Shown here one piece after another: positions 23,545-34,806 of a stretch of DNA of 64,000 bases. Each line of letters begins with the position of its first letter. The first letter of the stretch is position 1. A program made the position numbers and the translations under genes. The stretch comes from Locusta migratoria (lineage: Eukaryota; Arthropoda; Insecta; Orthoptera; Acrididae), in NCBI GenBank assembly GCA_026315105.1, contig CM048750.1:72781797-72845796 (forward strand), read 5' to 3'. A model generated the notes under the pieces. That model saw only the letters and a program-made list of their open reading frames with translations. It searched no databases and was not told the origin of the DNA.

Positions 23545-24219
23545 TTTATTGATAATATTTTACATCTAAATTATAACACTGCACTTAAACACCACAAAGT
23601 CAAAAACAGTGGTTAATTAGGTTTTTCCTTTAATGTTGCTAAATATATTGGCAATGAGACATTTTTGATTAGACCTTGGAAGAATCAATTTACATATCAA
23701 GAAACATGATGTCCAGTGAAACCCCAAATTAATGAACTCTATTTTTACACATATTGTCCCAGCAAATCTTCCGTAAGATCAATGTTATTTTTCCTCAATT
23801 TTAATGAGCCCCACTTTTAAATGTACGCTTTTAATGACTGAATATGGAACAGTCTGCAAAAAAATTTAGTTTGTACATAAATACAAACCCAGTACAAGAG
23901 TGTTTCTATTTTCTTTTGGATTTTCACAAGTTGTACTTTGTGCCATGTGGCGTCAGTACATGGAAATCTATTATTCACTCAACACATATATTAAAAGATA
24001 AAATTGTAGTGATAGTGGAAAAATCATTTTGCAAATCAGAGAGTGAATTCTGCTCAGCTCTTTAAGTGCCTAAACTACAAAAGTGCAAGCTGTGTAGTCT
24101 GTGACCTTTTTCACAACAAAAGCCAATGATCATTCACAATGTCTAAGAAAACTGTAATGTAAAATGAAAAAGCAAGAACATTTTCATGTCTATATTCAGT
24201 GACATGAAGACTTTTTTTT

Positions 24220-25210
24220 AAGGTGACAACCACCAACAGGAGAAGGCTCGGGAAATCGCCCTGCAGGTCAGTGTTGAAAATATTGTTGTGTCAAACAGCT
24301 GGTTTAATCAGTTTACAAAATGTTATCTCATTTCAGACTGGATGTGGATAGGGGGGACTGTGGACATAGGCCTGTAAATCACTGGGATGACAGAACATTG
24401 AAATGATTAATACAGGGTCATGAACCCAGGAACTTTTTAATGCAAATGGAACTGGTATCTTTTATAAAATTAACTTCTTGCAAAAACTTGTTCTGTCAAG
24501 GGTGAAAAATACTTTAAGAGTATTTTGTATAAATAGGGATTGTAATGGGAAATTGCTTCACTGATATTGGGTGATTTAAAACTTTTCAGTGTTTTTAAAA
24601 TACAAAATTGCACTGCCTAGATGACAACGGAAATTTTTTCAAGATTTCTCAGGCTTTGGGCGCCAAAATACAAAAAGCAGGAAAATGAAAATTATGAAAA
24701 TTAAAATGTATCTCCCAAAGAAAGACAATTTCTGACAAATGTAAATGATGCATTTCTTCCATCAAATTGCACAAGCAATCCATAGTCTGCAGTTGGACAT
24801 GATACATATTGTTGGCAGTCAAATACAAAGTAGGAGTTACTCCAAAATCTATTTCATTCCTTGAGAGGATGTAAGTGGTGTGACTATTAATTTTGCAGCC
24901 TATGGACACATATTTGTCCCTGCCCAGAGTAGAGTACTGATAAAGAATGTGTTAAATTATTTTGCAAAGGCTGGGTGTGGTTCAGCTGTTTATAATGAAG
25001 ATGACACTATGCCAAAAGCATGACATGGGAACACAGATTATCCTGAAAATGCCACCTTCTAGGACTTTGTTTCTTTTGTTGACAATGTTTTGACTTTCAT
25101 TTCAAAAATGATTGAAAGTAAGATGTGTGGTTAAGAAGATGATGATTATGAAGAGTTAAGAGTAGTCTGCTGTAGCCACTAAAGTTCCATAGCTGCTGTG
25201 CAAAGACCTG
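24220..25210 (+). pseudogene. Possible pogo/Tigger-type transposase remnant
   Basis: A heavily broken plus-strand reading shows an EKAREIALQVSVENIVVSNS-like segment followed by WFNQFTK near 24240-24330, which resembles the DNA-binding part of pogo/Tigger transposases (KAREIA...SNGWL.RFKKRH). A later DDDYEE-like acidic patch lies near 25140. No complete catalytic motif can be read. The assignment rests on short matches from memory and may be wrong. Confidence 0.35.
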
Positions 25211-25429
25211 ACACTGTCAGGAATTTACTTTCCTCTGTAAAGTAGACAAGTCAGTTATAACAATATCTGTTGGAACAACAAACATTAAGTTCTTCTTGTT
25301 TAAAGAAAGTTGGTGCAAAAACTATGACATGCATGTGATACAGAATTTAATTTTTTTAGCCGGGGAATAGACTAAAATTGAATAATTCGTGGCACACCAT
25401 ATGCCAGGAGGAGAGCATTCCACTGCCCG

Positions 25430-25860
25430 GTGATTCAGATACCACGGCACCCATCTAATGGCGTACTAGTCGAATGGGTTCAGCATCTCCCTGCTAATGC
25501 CCTCAGGGGCAAGTTGGCAACCTTGAGTGCCCTGCCTGCACTGTGCACCTTTTCACCTAGTGAAGCAATAGTGAGAGTAACAGTCAAGTCTGGGAACACA
25601 ACGATAGCAAGAGCTAATTATTCTGAGCCACAACAAGTGTGTATTCATGATTCGTACGCATGTACAGAGTCAGCTCGTATTGTCAGCTGACTATTTGAAC
25701 AGAAATTATCAGATGTTAGAATTCCAAGTCATGGTGCAGTTCACAAATTAGTGAAAAAATTTCATGAAACAAGAAGTGTTTGTGCCAAAAATGATGGAGT
25801 ACAGTGCTTTCAGACCCTCAGCTCGATGATACTGCTTACTGCCTGCAAAATTCCCCTAAA
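25430..25860 (+). pseudogene. Helix-turn-helix transposon-protein remnant
   Basis: Plus-strand frames around 25650-25790 read SARIVS, stop, LFEQKLSDVRIPSHGAVHKL, VKKFHETRSV. This resembles the N-terminal helix-turn-helix (R.vPSr.ai..LVKKFrETGSV) found in a family of insect transposon-like proteins. It is broken by a stop near 25690 and has no recognisable downstream domain. Confidence 0.4.
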
Positions 25861-25904
25861 AAGTCTCTTAGACATCTTTCACAGCAAACAAATTTCTTTC
25901 GGCT

Positions 25905-26990
25905 CTGTACGAGGGCAGTTTGATAAGTCTAGTAAAAATAGAATAAAAAATTGTTTTAAAGGCAAAAACTCAGTTTATTTCTCGACAGAGTCTATTTGCA
26001 AGGCTATACACTTGGTCCAATTTTTTCAACGCATCGAGAAAGTAGGTTTTGTCAAACTCTGCAAAATAGTCTGTTACAGCACCAGACACTTCCTCAATTC
26101 AATGAAAATTGCTTCCCACCAAGCCAAATTTTCAAGTTTGGGAATAAGTCACTCAGAGTAAAGTCTGGTGAATAGGTTGAGTGAGGAACCAATTCGAATT
26201 CTAAGTCGTGCACTTTTCCCATTGTGATAGCTGCTGTGTGGGTTGGAGCATTGTTGTGTTGAAATAGCACTTTCTTCCGTGCCAATTTGAACATTTTAAA
26301 ATAAATTCCTATTTCAAACAATCCAGCAGAGCAGCATAATAGGGCCCAGTTATTGATCTGCCTATCTCCAAATAATATATCAGGATTGTACCCTGGGAAT
26401 CCCAAAAGACAGTGGCCATCGCCTTTCTAGCTGACAAAACAGTCATCACCTTCTTTGGTGCACTCTCCCCACTCTTCATCCATTGTTTAGTCTCTGGGGT
26501 GTAATGGTGGATCCCAGTTTCAGCCATAGTTATGAATCTGCGCAGAAAGTCCTGTGGATCACACCTGTATAGTGTGAGATTCTCAGCAGAAATGTTCTTT
26601 TGTTTCTGTTCTTGGTCCAAAGTGAGCAGGTGCAGCACTAATCACACACAGAGCTTCTTCATGGCCATTTGTTCAAGGAGGATGTAAAGCAAGCATTCAG
26701 TTCAGATGCCTACAATGTTAACTACCTCATGGGAACTTTCAATCTTCCATTGCCATATCATGCACATTATTGATGTTTTCCTGTGTGGTAACTTCAACGG
26801 GCCGACCGGAGGGTGCTCCATCTTCCCTGCTTCTCAAACTACGTTTAAACTCATTGATTTTAAAGTAAATGGTCTTCAATGTTGCTGGAGAACCCACATG
26901 GACCTCATCCAACACGAATTTGATCTGTGCAGCTGTTCAACCCTTCAAATGAAAATGTTTAATTCCTGCACGAAATTTGTTTTTGTCCAT
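25905..26990 (-). pseudogene. Mariner-family transposase, inactivated
   Basis: The minus strand from ATG at 26990 reads MDKNKFRAGIKHFHLKG, then a helix-turn-helix region (LKTIYFKINEFKRSLRSRED, APSGRPVEVTTQENINNVHD). A later frame reads LLTLDQEQKQKNISAENL, FITMAETGIHHYTPETKQWM, KAMATVFWDSQGTILIYYLE, KVLFQHNNAPTHTAAITMGK and YSPDFTLSDLFPNLK. In active mariners the first two catalytic residues are Asp; here they read Ala (MAET) and Asn (HNNAP), and stops and frameshifts are present. A terminal sequence TACGAGGGCAGTTTGATAAG lies at about 25908; the opposite end was not found. Confidence 0.85.
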
Positions 26991-27618
26991 GAACTAACTA
27001 CGCATTTACAACTTCAGCTGGCAGCCAACAAGTACCTAATAACAAGCTGCAGTTCGAAACTTGCTGTAATATCCGTGGAAATAATATAGGAGTATGGTGT
27101 GCAGTTGGTGGTGAAAGAATAAGAGGCCCAATTTTTATTTTAATAATACGATTACCAGTGAAAGTTATTTGCTAAACATTTTGCAACCATTTTTTAATGA
27201 GCTTGGTGAAATAGAAAGAAGCTCTGCATTTTTATAACGAGATTCAGCAAGAGCTCATACATCCAATGTTTCTCTGTGCACAATTTGTGAAGTGTCCATG
27301 AAAGAGTCATCAGCAAGAACATCTGGTCCGCAGGAAGTCCCAATTTAACCCTGTGTGATTTTGCCTGTGCGGGAGAATTACAACACTTGATGTACAATTT
27401 CTTGAGCAGAGGCCAGAAATGCATCAAAAACAATAAAAAACAGTTATTGTCCTTGTATGACATTGACTGTACAAAATTTACTTGGACATATTTTAGTATT
27501 AGTACGGAGCACTTGCCTTTCAGCATCTGGTGTGCTGCACATGCGGTCATCAGATAAATGGGACACCCTGTTCTACATCTGATTAGAGTGGATACAAATA
27601 GTAACATTAAATTGCTAT

Positions 27619-27985
27619 TGCCGTAAGACCCCACATAAACAGACTGCCGCAGTGGCGCAGGGGATAGCGTCACCGACTGCGGTGCTGAAGGTCGCCGGTT
27701 CAATCCTGTCCACCGGCAAAAATTTATTTATTTGAAATTAACATTTCCATAATGTTCTATATGTTTCTTAAGTTCACTTGTAATTTTTACTTGTTTCTTA
27801 TGTTAACTATTCTTCTAATTTCTGGTACATTATGTCTGTGTTTAAATAGATAGGCACTCTGCCCAAGAGGCAGTCAGTGCTGCATGTACGTTTCAGTTCG
27901 CAATAAACATGCTTTCAGTATAAGTGCTGTGTTCAGTCTACAACCCTGCCTTCAAACTCAAGCCTGCTTCCATTTCAACGCGACA
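27619..27985 (+). repeat. 5' LTR of the gypsy element
   Basis: A 367-bp copy with TG...CA ends, closely similar to the 379-bp copy at 33617-33995. It contains an AATAAA signal (near 27902) and, near its start, a tRNA-like segment. Confidence 0.9.
27646..27717 (+). other. tRNA-like segment inside the LTR
   Basis: GCCGCAG is followed by an A-box-like TGGCGCAGGGG (27653-27663), a central stem-loop-like region, a good B box GGTTCAATCCT (27697-27707) and CCGGCA, which pairs partly with the first bases. The 3' LTR copy has GGTTCAATCCC at 33695-33705. Poor pairing in the arms argues against a functional tRNA. It looks like a tRNA-derived sequence captured by the LTR. Confidence 0.6.
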
Positions 27986-28029
27986 TTGTTTGGTGGAGGC
28001 ACTAGGTGTCCTGTGCAACAGCTGCATCA

Positions 28030-29205
28030 CCGTGGCTCCGATTAGAAAACGTAAAAGCCGTCGCTTACACGGACTAGAACCGGAATGCAAGGGACATACC
28101 AAGTACGTCGTTCCGAAAGTCCATATCATCAGAAAAACCATGTACACGAAACCAGCGGTAAGCCAGCTGCACATCAGACACCCGTTGGTGTTCTCTGGAG
28201 ACGCTGGACAGGACCCCCAAAAATGGCTAAAAGGGTTTGACAGAATCGCCATGTATAACAGATGGGATCATACAATGTGATTTCCACCTGGACGGAACAG
28301 CCCAGCAATGTTTTGAAAACAACAAAGACAAGCTGAATGACTGGGAAACGTTCCAGACGGAACTTAAGAAGACGTTTGGAGACTGCCAGGTGACAAATCC
28401 GCTTGGCGGAAGAACAACTGAAGAACTGGCCCCAACGACATGGTGAGCCGACTCAGTCGTACATACAGAATGTTTTGGCCCTGTGTAACATAGTCAATCT
28501 GAACATGACTGAGGCTGACAAAATCACGCACTTGATGAAGGGTATTGCAGAAGACATGTACCAAGCTCTTCTGATAAAAGACGTCGCTATGACAGAAGAG
28601 TTCATCAAGTGGTGCCAGCGTATTGAATGGATGCAACAAAGGAGGCTTGGAAACAATAAGTATGACAGACTCACCAATGTAGTCCCTTTGGCCATTGTGG
28701 AAGACCAGCATGACTTCGCCTCTCTCATAGGACAATTTGTGAGAGAAGAATTACAACAGTTTATGGCAGCCGGGACTATTAGACCGAGCGAGCATCAGAT
28801 TATGGTCATGGATGTAAGCCCTGTAAGTCACGAGGGAGCCGATGCCGCTAAGGAAGATGTATTTCAGACATTAGCTCCTGTCTGTCCCGCCAATTGCATC
28901 CGACGTGAAGAATGGCGTCACCCTGCTATGACTTACGCCGCAGCCGCCAAACGGCAACATTTGAACCAACCGATGCGATCACAACCAACTCCCCTGACAA
29001 CAATGGCGGCCCGCAGAAGAACAGACATCTGGAGGACAGAAGACAATTCACCACTATGTTTCCACTATGGGAAGAAGCCCATCGCGGTACCCTGGATGAG
29101 GTCCCTCCACGACGCGCCGCTGCTGTTCACCATCGCTGTACAGAGGTACCAGCCACTCCACTATCGCCGTGCCCAGGAAAAGCGAGGCGACCATCTACGG
29201 AGATG
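28030..29205 (+). pseudogene. gypsy gag remnant
   Basis: The frame reads HPLVFSGDAGQDPQKWLKGF, then after a frameshift at about 28275 FHLDGTAQQCFENNKDKLND and WETFQTELKKTFGD, matching the gag core of insect gypsy elements (FSG..G..P..WL..F...L.GTA..W). From 28403 a longer frame runs into a region with a zinc-knuckle trace (CFHYGKK) that lacks the remaining Cys and His. It is inactive. Confidence 0.75.
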
Positions 29206-29642
29206 AGGCCGCCACAGATGAAAATACTCCATGGACAACAGTCGCTAATATGTTGGGAAATCTCATCGACGTCATAATCGATGACCAACCTGTCCGGGCA
29301 CTTGTTGATTCAGGAGCTTTTTTCTCTGTATTGTTGGATAATTACCACCGCACACTAAAGAAGACAATGTTCTGTGATACGGGGGCAACTGTGCTGAAGG
29401 TCGCAAATGGAAAGTACTTCCAGCCAGCAGGAACTTGTGTCGCAAGAATAACCATCAACAGGACCCAGCCGTTTGAATTTGTCTTTATGACAGAATGTAG
29501 TCATAATGTCATCCTTAGATGGGACTTTCTGCAAGCATCCCCACCTATCATTGACTGTGGAAGATCGGAGCTGCAAATTGAGGAAGTTGTTCCGACGAAT
29601 ATACGTAATACAGAATTGTTTGGGAAGTTATTTTGCCATTGA
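29169..29642 (+). pseudogene. gypsy aspartic protease remnant
   Basis: A 157-residue open frame contains VRALVDSGAFFSVL (aspartic protease active-site D-S-G), FCDTGATVLKVANGKYF and SHNVILRWDFLQASPPIIDC, which matches the ILG-D-L flap and second helix region of gypsy proteases. This is the least damaged coding part of the element. Confidence 0.8.
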
Positions 29643-30089
29643 CAATGAGAAGAATTGTAGTTACAAACAAAGATGAGCGATTAAACTGTGAAGTGCTTGT
29701 TGATAGTAAAAAGTTTATCAGGCTCACCAAAGAAATTTACATACCAGTGGCTACCATAAGCATTACCGGAGGTCGAGGATAGAGTTGGATCACTAATTGT
29801 CACAAGCAGTCGCAACTTATCCCCAAGGCAATGTGTATCGGGACAGCTGAACCAATCCAGGACAGTGAGCTCATCATCAATGAAGACCCATGCCCTGCTG
29901 TTACTACAGACAACAAGCTGGAGGAAACAACCGTGGAACTGCCAATAGGACCTGGACTTACCAAGGAACAACGTCAGCGGGTGTTAGCTATACTACACCA
30001 ATTTTCGGGTGCATTTACACCTCAGCATGGAAGAAGTCAGACGAAACGGCCCACGATAAAGCACTGTACCAATACTGGGGGTCATCCAC

Positions 30090-30443
30090 CAACTAGCTAG
30101 CGTTCGTATAGAGTGTCGCCAGCTGAAAGACGGATAATTCAAGAGGAAGTGGAGAAGATGTTGCAAAATGACATTATTTAACCTTTGGAGAGTACTTGGT
30201 CGTCTCCGGGGATCCTCATAAAGAAGGATGGCACATGGTGATTCTGTGTCGACTATCAGCGGCTGAACAAAATCGCAAAGAAAGATGCCTACCCATTGCC
30301 GTGCACTGACGACACCTTAGACTGCTTGAAAGGAGCTACATACTTCTCAACTATGGACATGCAGACAGGTTACTGGCAAATCGAGGTTGACGAAGCTGAC
30401 AGGGAGAAGATGGATTTTATTACACCTGACGGCCTCTATGAAT
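30090..30443 (+). pseudogene. gypsy reverse transcriptase, N-terminal part
   Basis: It reads EEVEKMLQNDII, stop, PLESTWSSPGILIKKDGTW, stop, FCVDYQRLNKIAKKDAYPLP, ATYFSTMDMQTGYWQIEVDE and FITPDGLYE. The first catalytic aspartate (in STMDMQTGYWQI) is present, but two in-frame stops disable it. The reading breaks exactly at the insertion starting near 30444. Confidence 0.85.
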
Positions 30444-30766
30444 AGAGTATTTTCCTGTGTTAAAAATATGGTTAGAATTGTTGTTATTCTGAATGATTAT
30501 AACATTCAGACAGCATTTTCGCTCATAATTCTTACAAAACATCTGTTATTTTTACGTAATTAAAGCTTGAAAATCATCAAATTTCACGATTAGATCACGT
30601 GATCGAAAACGCTCCCTTATTGGCTGAAGTACTGGTGACATCATAGAACACCTACAGCGCGGCAACCAGAAGTCGGAGCTGTATTATTGTACGCGTTTGC
30701 TTCATTTCGCAACTTTAAGTTCAGTTTTTTCGTGATCTAAACGCGTTTACAGTTTTTAATGCCACA

Positions 30767-30898
30767 ATGGAAGATGGTTATCTGAAGGCTGACAGCGAAA
30801 ACCTCCCTAAAGTTGATGCAATTATGGTGTCTTCAGTCTTTAAAAACAATCCAAATTTTTACGTGCCAGAAATAAGAAATGTGAAAACTGCATTGTAA
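30767..30898 (+). pseudogene. Short exon MEDGYLKADSENLPKVD-like
   Basis: An ATG-started frame of 43 codons beginning MEDGYLKADSENLPKVDA, with FKNNPNFYVPEIRNV, ends at a GTAAGT splice-donor consensus (30895-30900). I recall this N-terminus from a family of insect mobile-element proteins that also contain a SWIM or YqaJ-type region, but nothing of that region is visible here. A second open stretch of about 70 codons (SPYFVIKGEILSSIQAALSD) follows at about 30904-31119. Confidence 0.45.
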
Positions 30899-31959
30899 GT
30901 AACGCATACCTACATTCTAAAGAGAATTATTTCGAGAGATATTTTATGTCGTTGGAAAAAAGTACCCTATTTGTTGATGTCAGCAGACTTAATCTGAAGT
31001 CACCATATTTTGTAATAAAGGGTGAAATTTTATCTTCTATCCAAGCGGCCTTGAGTGATTATGTTGGCAACATCAACAACACGATAGAAAATCTCTGTCC
31101 AGATGTTCAGACCACATAGAATGACTAGATTAGTACATCGTACAGACCATGAAGTAAATAAATAATGCTGTTCCTGCTCTATGATTCTTGTATGTAATCT
31201 TGTCGGTCAGTAAAAGTACCTGCCCTCGTAAATCAAAGATTTCACGACAAAATATTTGCGCTGTCACGCGATTGGCTAATGGCGACGTCTCATGATTCTA
31301 GCTATTCAGCATCTGTTGCCAACATAGTCACAGGAAGCAGCCGGGATAGTTAGTAAAATTTAACCCAGTAAAGCACGCAGTTAAGGGAGTAATTTTATTT
31401 AACTACTTCAATACTGGTGCAAAGTGAAACATCAAAAATTGTAAAATACAGCAAAAATGCCTTGTGTATAGTTATACAATATATCTATAGTCTAGAACAG
31501 GGACAGTGGGTTGCGTCGGCGGTGTTTTCATATTGCTCATAGGTTAGCAACGTACATTTCGCGTAGCCAAAGGCATGTCACTTTCACGTAAACATTGCGA
31601 GCGAGAAACGATGGAATAAATTTGTAACGCAGAAATTACAGCGCTTTTCTGGTTTATTGTTTTTGTGAGTGAATGTTTGCGATTGTATGTAAACATTCTG
31701 CCATGCATATCAGTATTTTCCTTACATATTTAAGATTTGGTTTGATATGAATGTGTCACTACTTTTGACACTACAAACTAATATATTTACGTTTACTCGT
31801 CCACATACGAAGCCCCAAGCTTTAATAATAATAATTTTAAAAAACACTAATCAATTGAAATGTTATTTACTTGCAATGCAAATTGCTTGGTAGAGCCCTG
31901 TGTTTAGTAAAACTTTTAAATTCAATCATATTTTTCGTCGAAACACTGTGTCCTGCTGC

Positions 31960-32155
31960 CTTACTCAGTGGACATAGTCAACTAACTCACAGAAAAACAG
32001 ACATGAAGTAGCCGCTATTTCATTTGGATCTCTTCGCGCCAGTGTCAACCACTTTTTGCGTATCTTCTCATTTTTTGTACTTGCAAGAACAATTTTTCCG
32101 GAGTCTTGACAGATGTATTGGTACAGTGCGGAACTAAGCAATATTTGTAGGTCAT
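31960..32155 (-). pseudogene. THAP-type zinc finger remnant
   Basis: From ATG at 32155 the minus strand reads MTYKYCLVPHCTNTSVKTPE, then after a frameshift NEKIRKKWLTLARRDPNEIA and SCLFFCELVDYVH. The C-x4-C start, the (R)KKW in the middle and a later C fit the THAP C2CH DNA-binding domain of transposases; the final His was not found before the stop. Frameshifted, so not functional. Confidence 0.6.
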
Positions 32156-32418
32156 TATGCAAACACGAGGCCTCGGCCGAAACAATATACAGGTATTTGT
32201 TTATCTTACGAGAGCAGCAGCAGCTGCGTGTTGTATGACGTCACAGGCATCATGTGACTCAAATGTAGTGTTTTAGCGGGCTTTCAAACTATTTGAATTT
32301 CATTTCTTATTTTTTTTTAAAAGGTACTGAAATCCACGAGGTAAAAAAGCATGCTCGGACCATAATGTGACATAATTAACAATTTAAAATGATTTCCAGA
32401 AAACGGTCAAATGCCCTA

Positions 32419-32600
32419 TTCAAGGTAATGCCATTTGGATTATGTAATGCTCCGGCCACATTCAATTGCATGATGGACAACTTGCTTCGAGACCTTAAGT
32501 GGACGACGTGTCTTTGCTATTTAGATGACATTGCCCTTTTCTCGAAAACATTTGAAGAACATCTGATTCGCCTCTCACCCTGCAGCACCTCTATTCCATC
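32419..32600 (+). pseudogene. gypsy reverse transcriptase, catalytic YLDD part
   Basis: It encodes FKVMPFGLCNAPATFNCMMD and CLCYLDDIALFSKTFEEHL, the palm motif with the YLDD catalytic pair. It then switches near 32600 directly into integrase sequence: reverse transcriptase thumb, connection and RNase H are missing, showing an internal deletion of the element independent of the insertion. Confidence 0.85.
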
Positions 32601-33462
32601 GAGTTGGGATCAATCTTTTTAAGGTGGTTCCCGAAGTTGATAACTGGTAACCGATGGATAATAGTCTGCACTGACTACCTCACACATTATGCTGTCACCA
32701 AACCTGTGCCGATCGCAGAAGCTACAGAGATTGCAAAATTCCTTGTAGAAGACATTATTTTGAAGCATGGAGCACCATGCGTGATGATATCTGATTGTGG
32801 AAAAGTATTCCAGTCAAAACTAGTATCAGAGGTAATGTCAGGTAGCAACATTACCACAGAATGACATACCATCCTCAGACAAATTGTCTTACAGTTTTTT
32901 AACAAGACTTTAGTTGATATGCTGTCGATGTTGAGCAGAAGGATTGGGATACAATACTGCCAGTCGTAACATTTGCTTACAAAACCGCAAGAAGACCCCA
33001 CAGGCTTCACGCTGTTTTTCCATGGCCATGAAGCTGAGATGACAATGGATACGCTAATCCCATTCCAACCGGACGACACCCAGGATGACTATGTGAAACA
33101 GCTGATTACCAGGGTCGAAGAAGCAAGACAGCTGGCTCACATACGGACACTGGAAGCCCCGGACAAAGTCCGTCAGCGGTATAACAACAAGCACCGACCT
33201 GTTTTGTACAGCCCAGGAGATCTGGTATGGATTTTTACCCCTGCACGGAAAGTTGTACTATCAGAAATATTATTCAAGGAATACTTTGGTCCGTATTGTG
33301 TCATATGCTGCCTGTCCCGACGTCACACACGAAGTTGAGGATTATGATCCGTCATTGAAACGACTAAAACGAAGAGACATTGTTCACGTCCTGTGCATGA
33401 AGCCTTACTATGATCCTGAAGAGCAGATAAGCGACAATGGCTTCTTGTTCAAGGGCTCTTAA
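32601..33462 (+). pseudogene. gypsy integrase remnant
   Basis: It reads PKLITGNRWIIVCTDYLTHY, AVTKPVPIAEATEIAKFLVE, DIILKHGAPCVMISDCGKVF, then frameshifts, a GFTLFFHGHEAEMTMDTLIP segment and KVRQRYNNKHRPVLYSPGDL with VWIFTP of the integrase C-terminal domain. The catalytic D of CTDY is kept. The second D reads SDCG where SDRG is usual. Several frame changes make it inactive. Confidence 0.85.
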
Positions 33463-33616
33463 GGATGGTAATGATACTGATGAAGCCACAACAGGATCAT
33501 CTGTCGTCGATAATCATGCAGAAGGGAAGGATTTTCCAGAACTGCCCATGACAAGATCAAGATCCAAGACATTGCAGCTGGCTCCAAAGGTCGTCGTTTT
33601 CCAGGAGAGGGAGCAA

Positions 33617-33995
33617 TGCCGCGAGACCCCATGTAAACCGAATGCCGGCGTGGCACAGTTGATAGCGTCACCTACTGCGATTCTGAAGGTCGCCGGTTCA
33701 ATCCCACCCACCAGCAAAAGTTTATTTCTTTGAAATTAACATTTCCAGAATGTTCTATACTTTTCTTATGTTCACTTGTAATTTCTACTTGTTTCTTGTG
33801 TTATCTATTCTTCTTATTTCTGGTACATTCTGTCTGTTTATAAATAGCATAGCACTCTGCCCGAGAGGCAGTCAGTGCTGTGTGTACATTTCAGTTCACA
33901 ATAAACCTGCTTTCAGTATAAGTGATGTGTTCAGTGCTGTGTTCAGTCTACAACCCTGCCTTCAAACTCGAGCCTGCGTCCATTTCAACGCAACA
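33617..33995 (+). repeat. 3' LTR of the gypsy element
   Basis: A 379-bp copy that matches the 5' LTR along its length, with a small internal tandem duplication of GTGATGTGTTCAGTGCTGTGT-type sequence near 33922 that explains most of the length difference. Confidence 0.9.
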
Positions 33996-34164
33996 CTATT
34001 GCCACAGGACTCCTTGTCTCTCTCCATTTTTTTTTTTTTTTTGGATCCGACTTCTGAAGAAGACAAAATTAATTTTTCTTGAAACCTAGGTAAAGGTTTT
34101 AATTAAACCCATTTTAACCTGACTGGTTGGGTGCTATTTATTCTGAAATAAATAATTATGCACA

Positions 34165-34560
34165 TCCTATGCTCTTGTAATACCTCAGCCCTGAACCATA
34201 ACTAGTTCCTGCCTCCACCACCCTCTCCTCCCTTTACCTGGCCGCACTCTATCCTTACATTTGAATCCCATCCCGCCAAGCATTTCAGTCCTTTCCCTTC
34301 CTTCCACACTGTCCGTCAGACAGCAATGGCTTATTCCCCCCACACGTGCCGTACATCCCCTCCTGCTTTCCTCTCCTAGCCACTTCGTCACCCCCACTGC
34401 TGGTTGCTCTCACCTCAGCTGTGCTAGGTATCGCAGACTGGCCACAGCGGTCAGAGTCGGATACGTGTCTAATCGATGAAGGCCTTAACGACCAAAAGCT
34501 CTAGTGTTTTATTCCATTATTTGTGCCTATCTGAGGCTCATCAGATGTCTCTGTGGAGAG
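34165..34560 (+). mobile_element. Penelope-associated terminal fragment
   Basis: C/T-rich sequence ends with CGATGAAGGCCTTAACGACCAAAAGCT and TGTTTTATTCCATTATTTGTGCCTATC, a decayed form of the hairpin-plus-GAAA tail found in other elements here. No coding sequence can be read. Confidence 0.5.
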
Positions 34561-34767
34561 TAAGAAACCTACCCTTCTCTAAAATATTGTTGAATCCTTC
34601 CCGCAAATTTCCATTATGTAATATCATTTATGTGTAACATACAATAAGCCAAAAAATAATTGTATTATTTTGATGAATATTTTGCAAATTTGGTGTTTGC
34701 AATCAGAGATTTCTTTAGTCTACAGCATATTATGGGTGTAAACTCACAGCTGGATTGAACAATTACA

Positions 34768-34772
34768 CTCCC

Positions 34773-34803
<31 letters not shown>

Positions 34804-34806
34804 ACT
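34768..34806. repeat. (C)n(CA)n microsatellite
   Basis: A poly(C) run followed by CA dinucleotides. Confidence 0.95.

Larger units (their letters stand above)
30444..32418. mobile_element. Insertion within the gypsy reverse transcriptase, DNA-transposon-like, with outward-placed exons
   Basis: Gypsy codons for GLYE end at about 30443 and FKVMPFGL resumes at about 32419, so this ~1.98 kb is an insertion. It contains a 43-codon plus-strand exon at 30767 and, near the other end, a THAP-like exon on the minus strand. Clear terminal repeats or a target duplication could not be read with certainty. The interior between about 31120 and 31960 holds no recognised gene. Confidence 0.7.
27619..33995 (+). 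mobile_element. Ty3/gypsy LTR retrotransposon, defective
   Basis: Two LTRs (27619-27985 and 33617-33995) both start TGCCG and end ACA, and the whole is flanked by the direct repeat CTAT at 27615-27618 and 33996-33999, a size typical of this class. A polypurine tract AGGAGAGGGAGCAA (33603-33616) precedes the 3' LTR. Inside are remnants of gag, protease, reverse transcriptase and integrase in the usual gypsy order. The reverse transcriptase is interrupted by a 2-kb insertion, and the part from reverse transcriptase thumb through RNase H is missing. It is antisense to Ncoa6. Confidence 0.9.

Noticed and set aside
30180..30430. A possibly active gypsy polymerase
   Set aside because: In-frame stops, a 2-kb insertion and loss of RNase H make the element defective.
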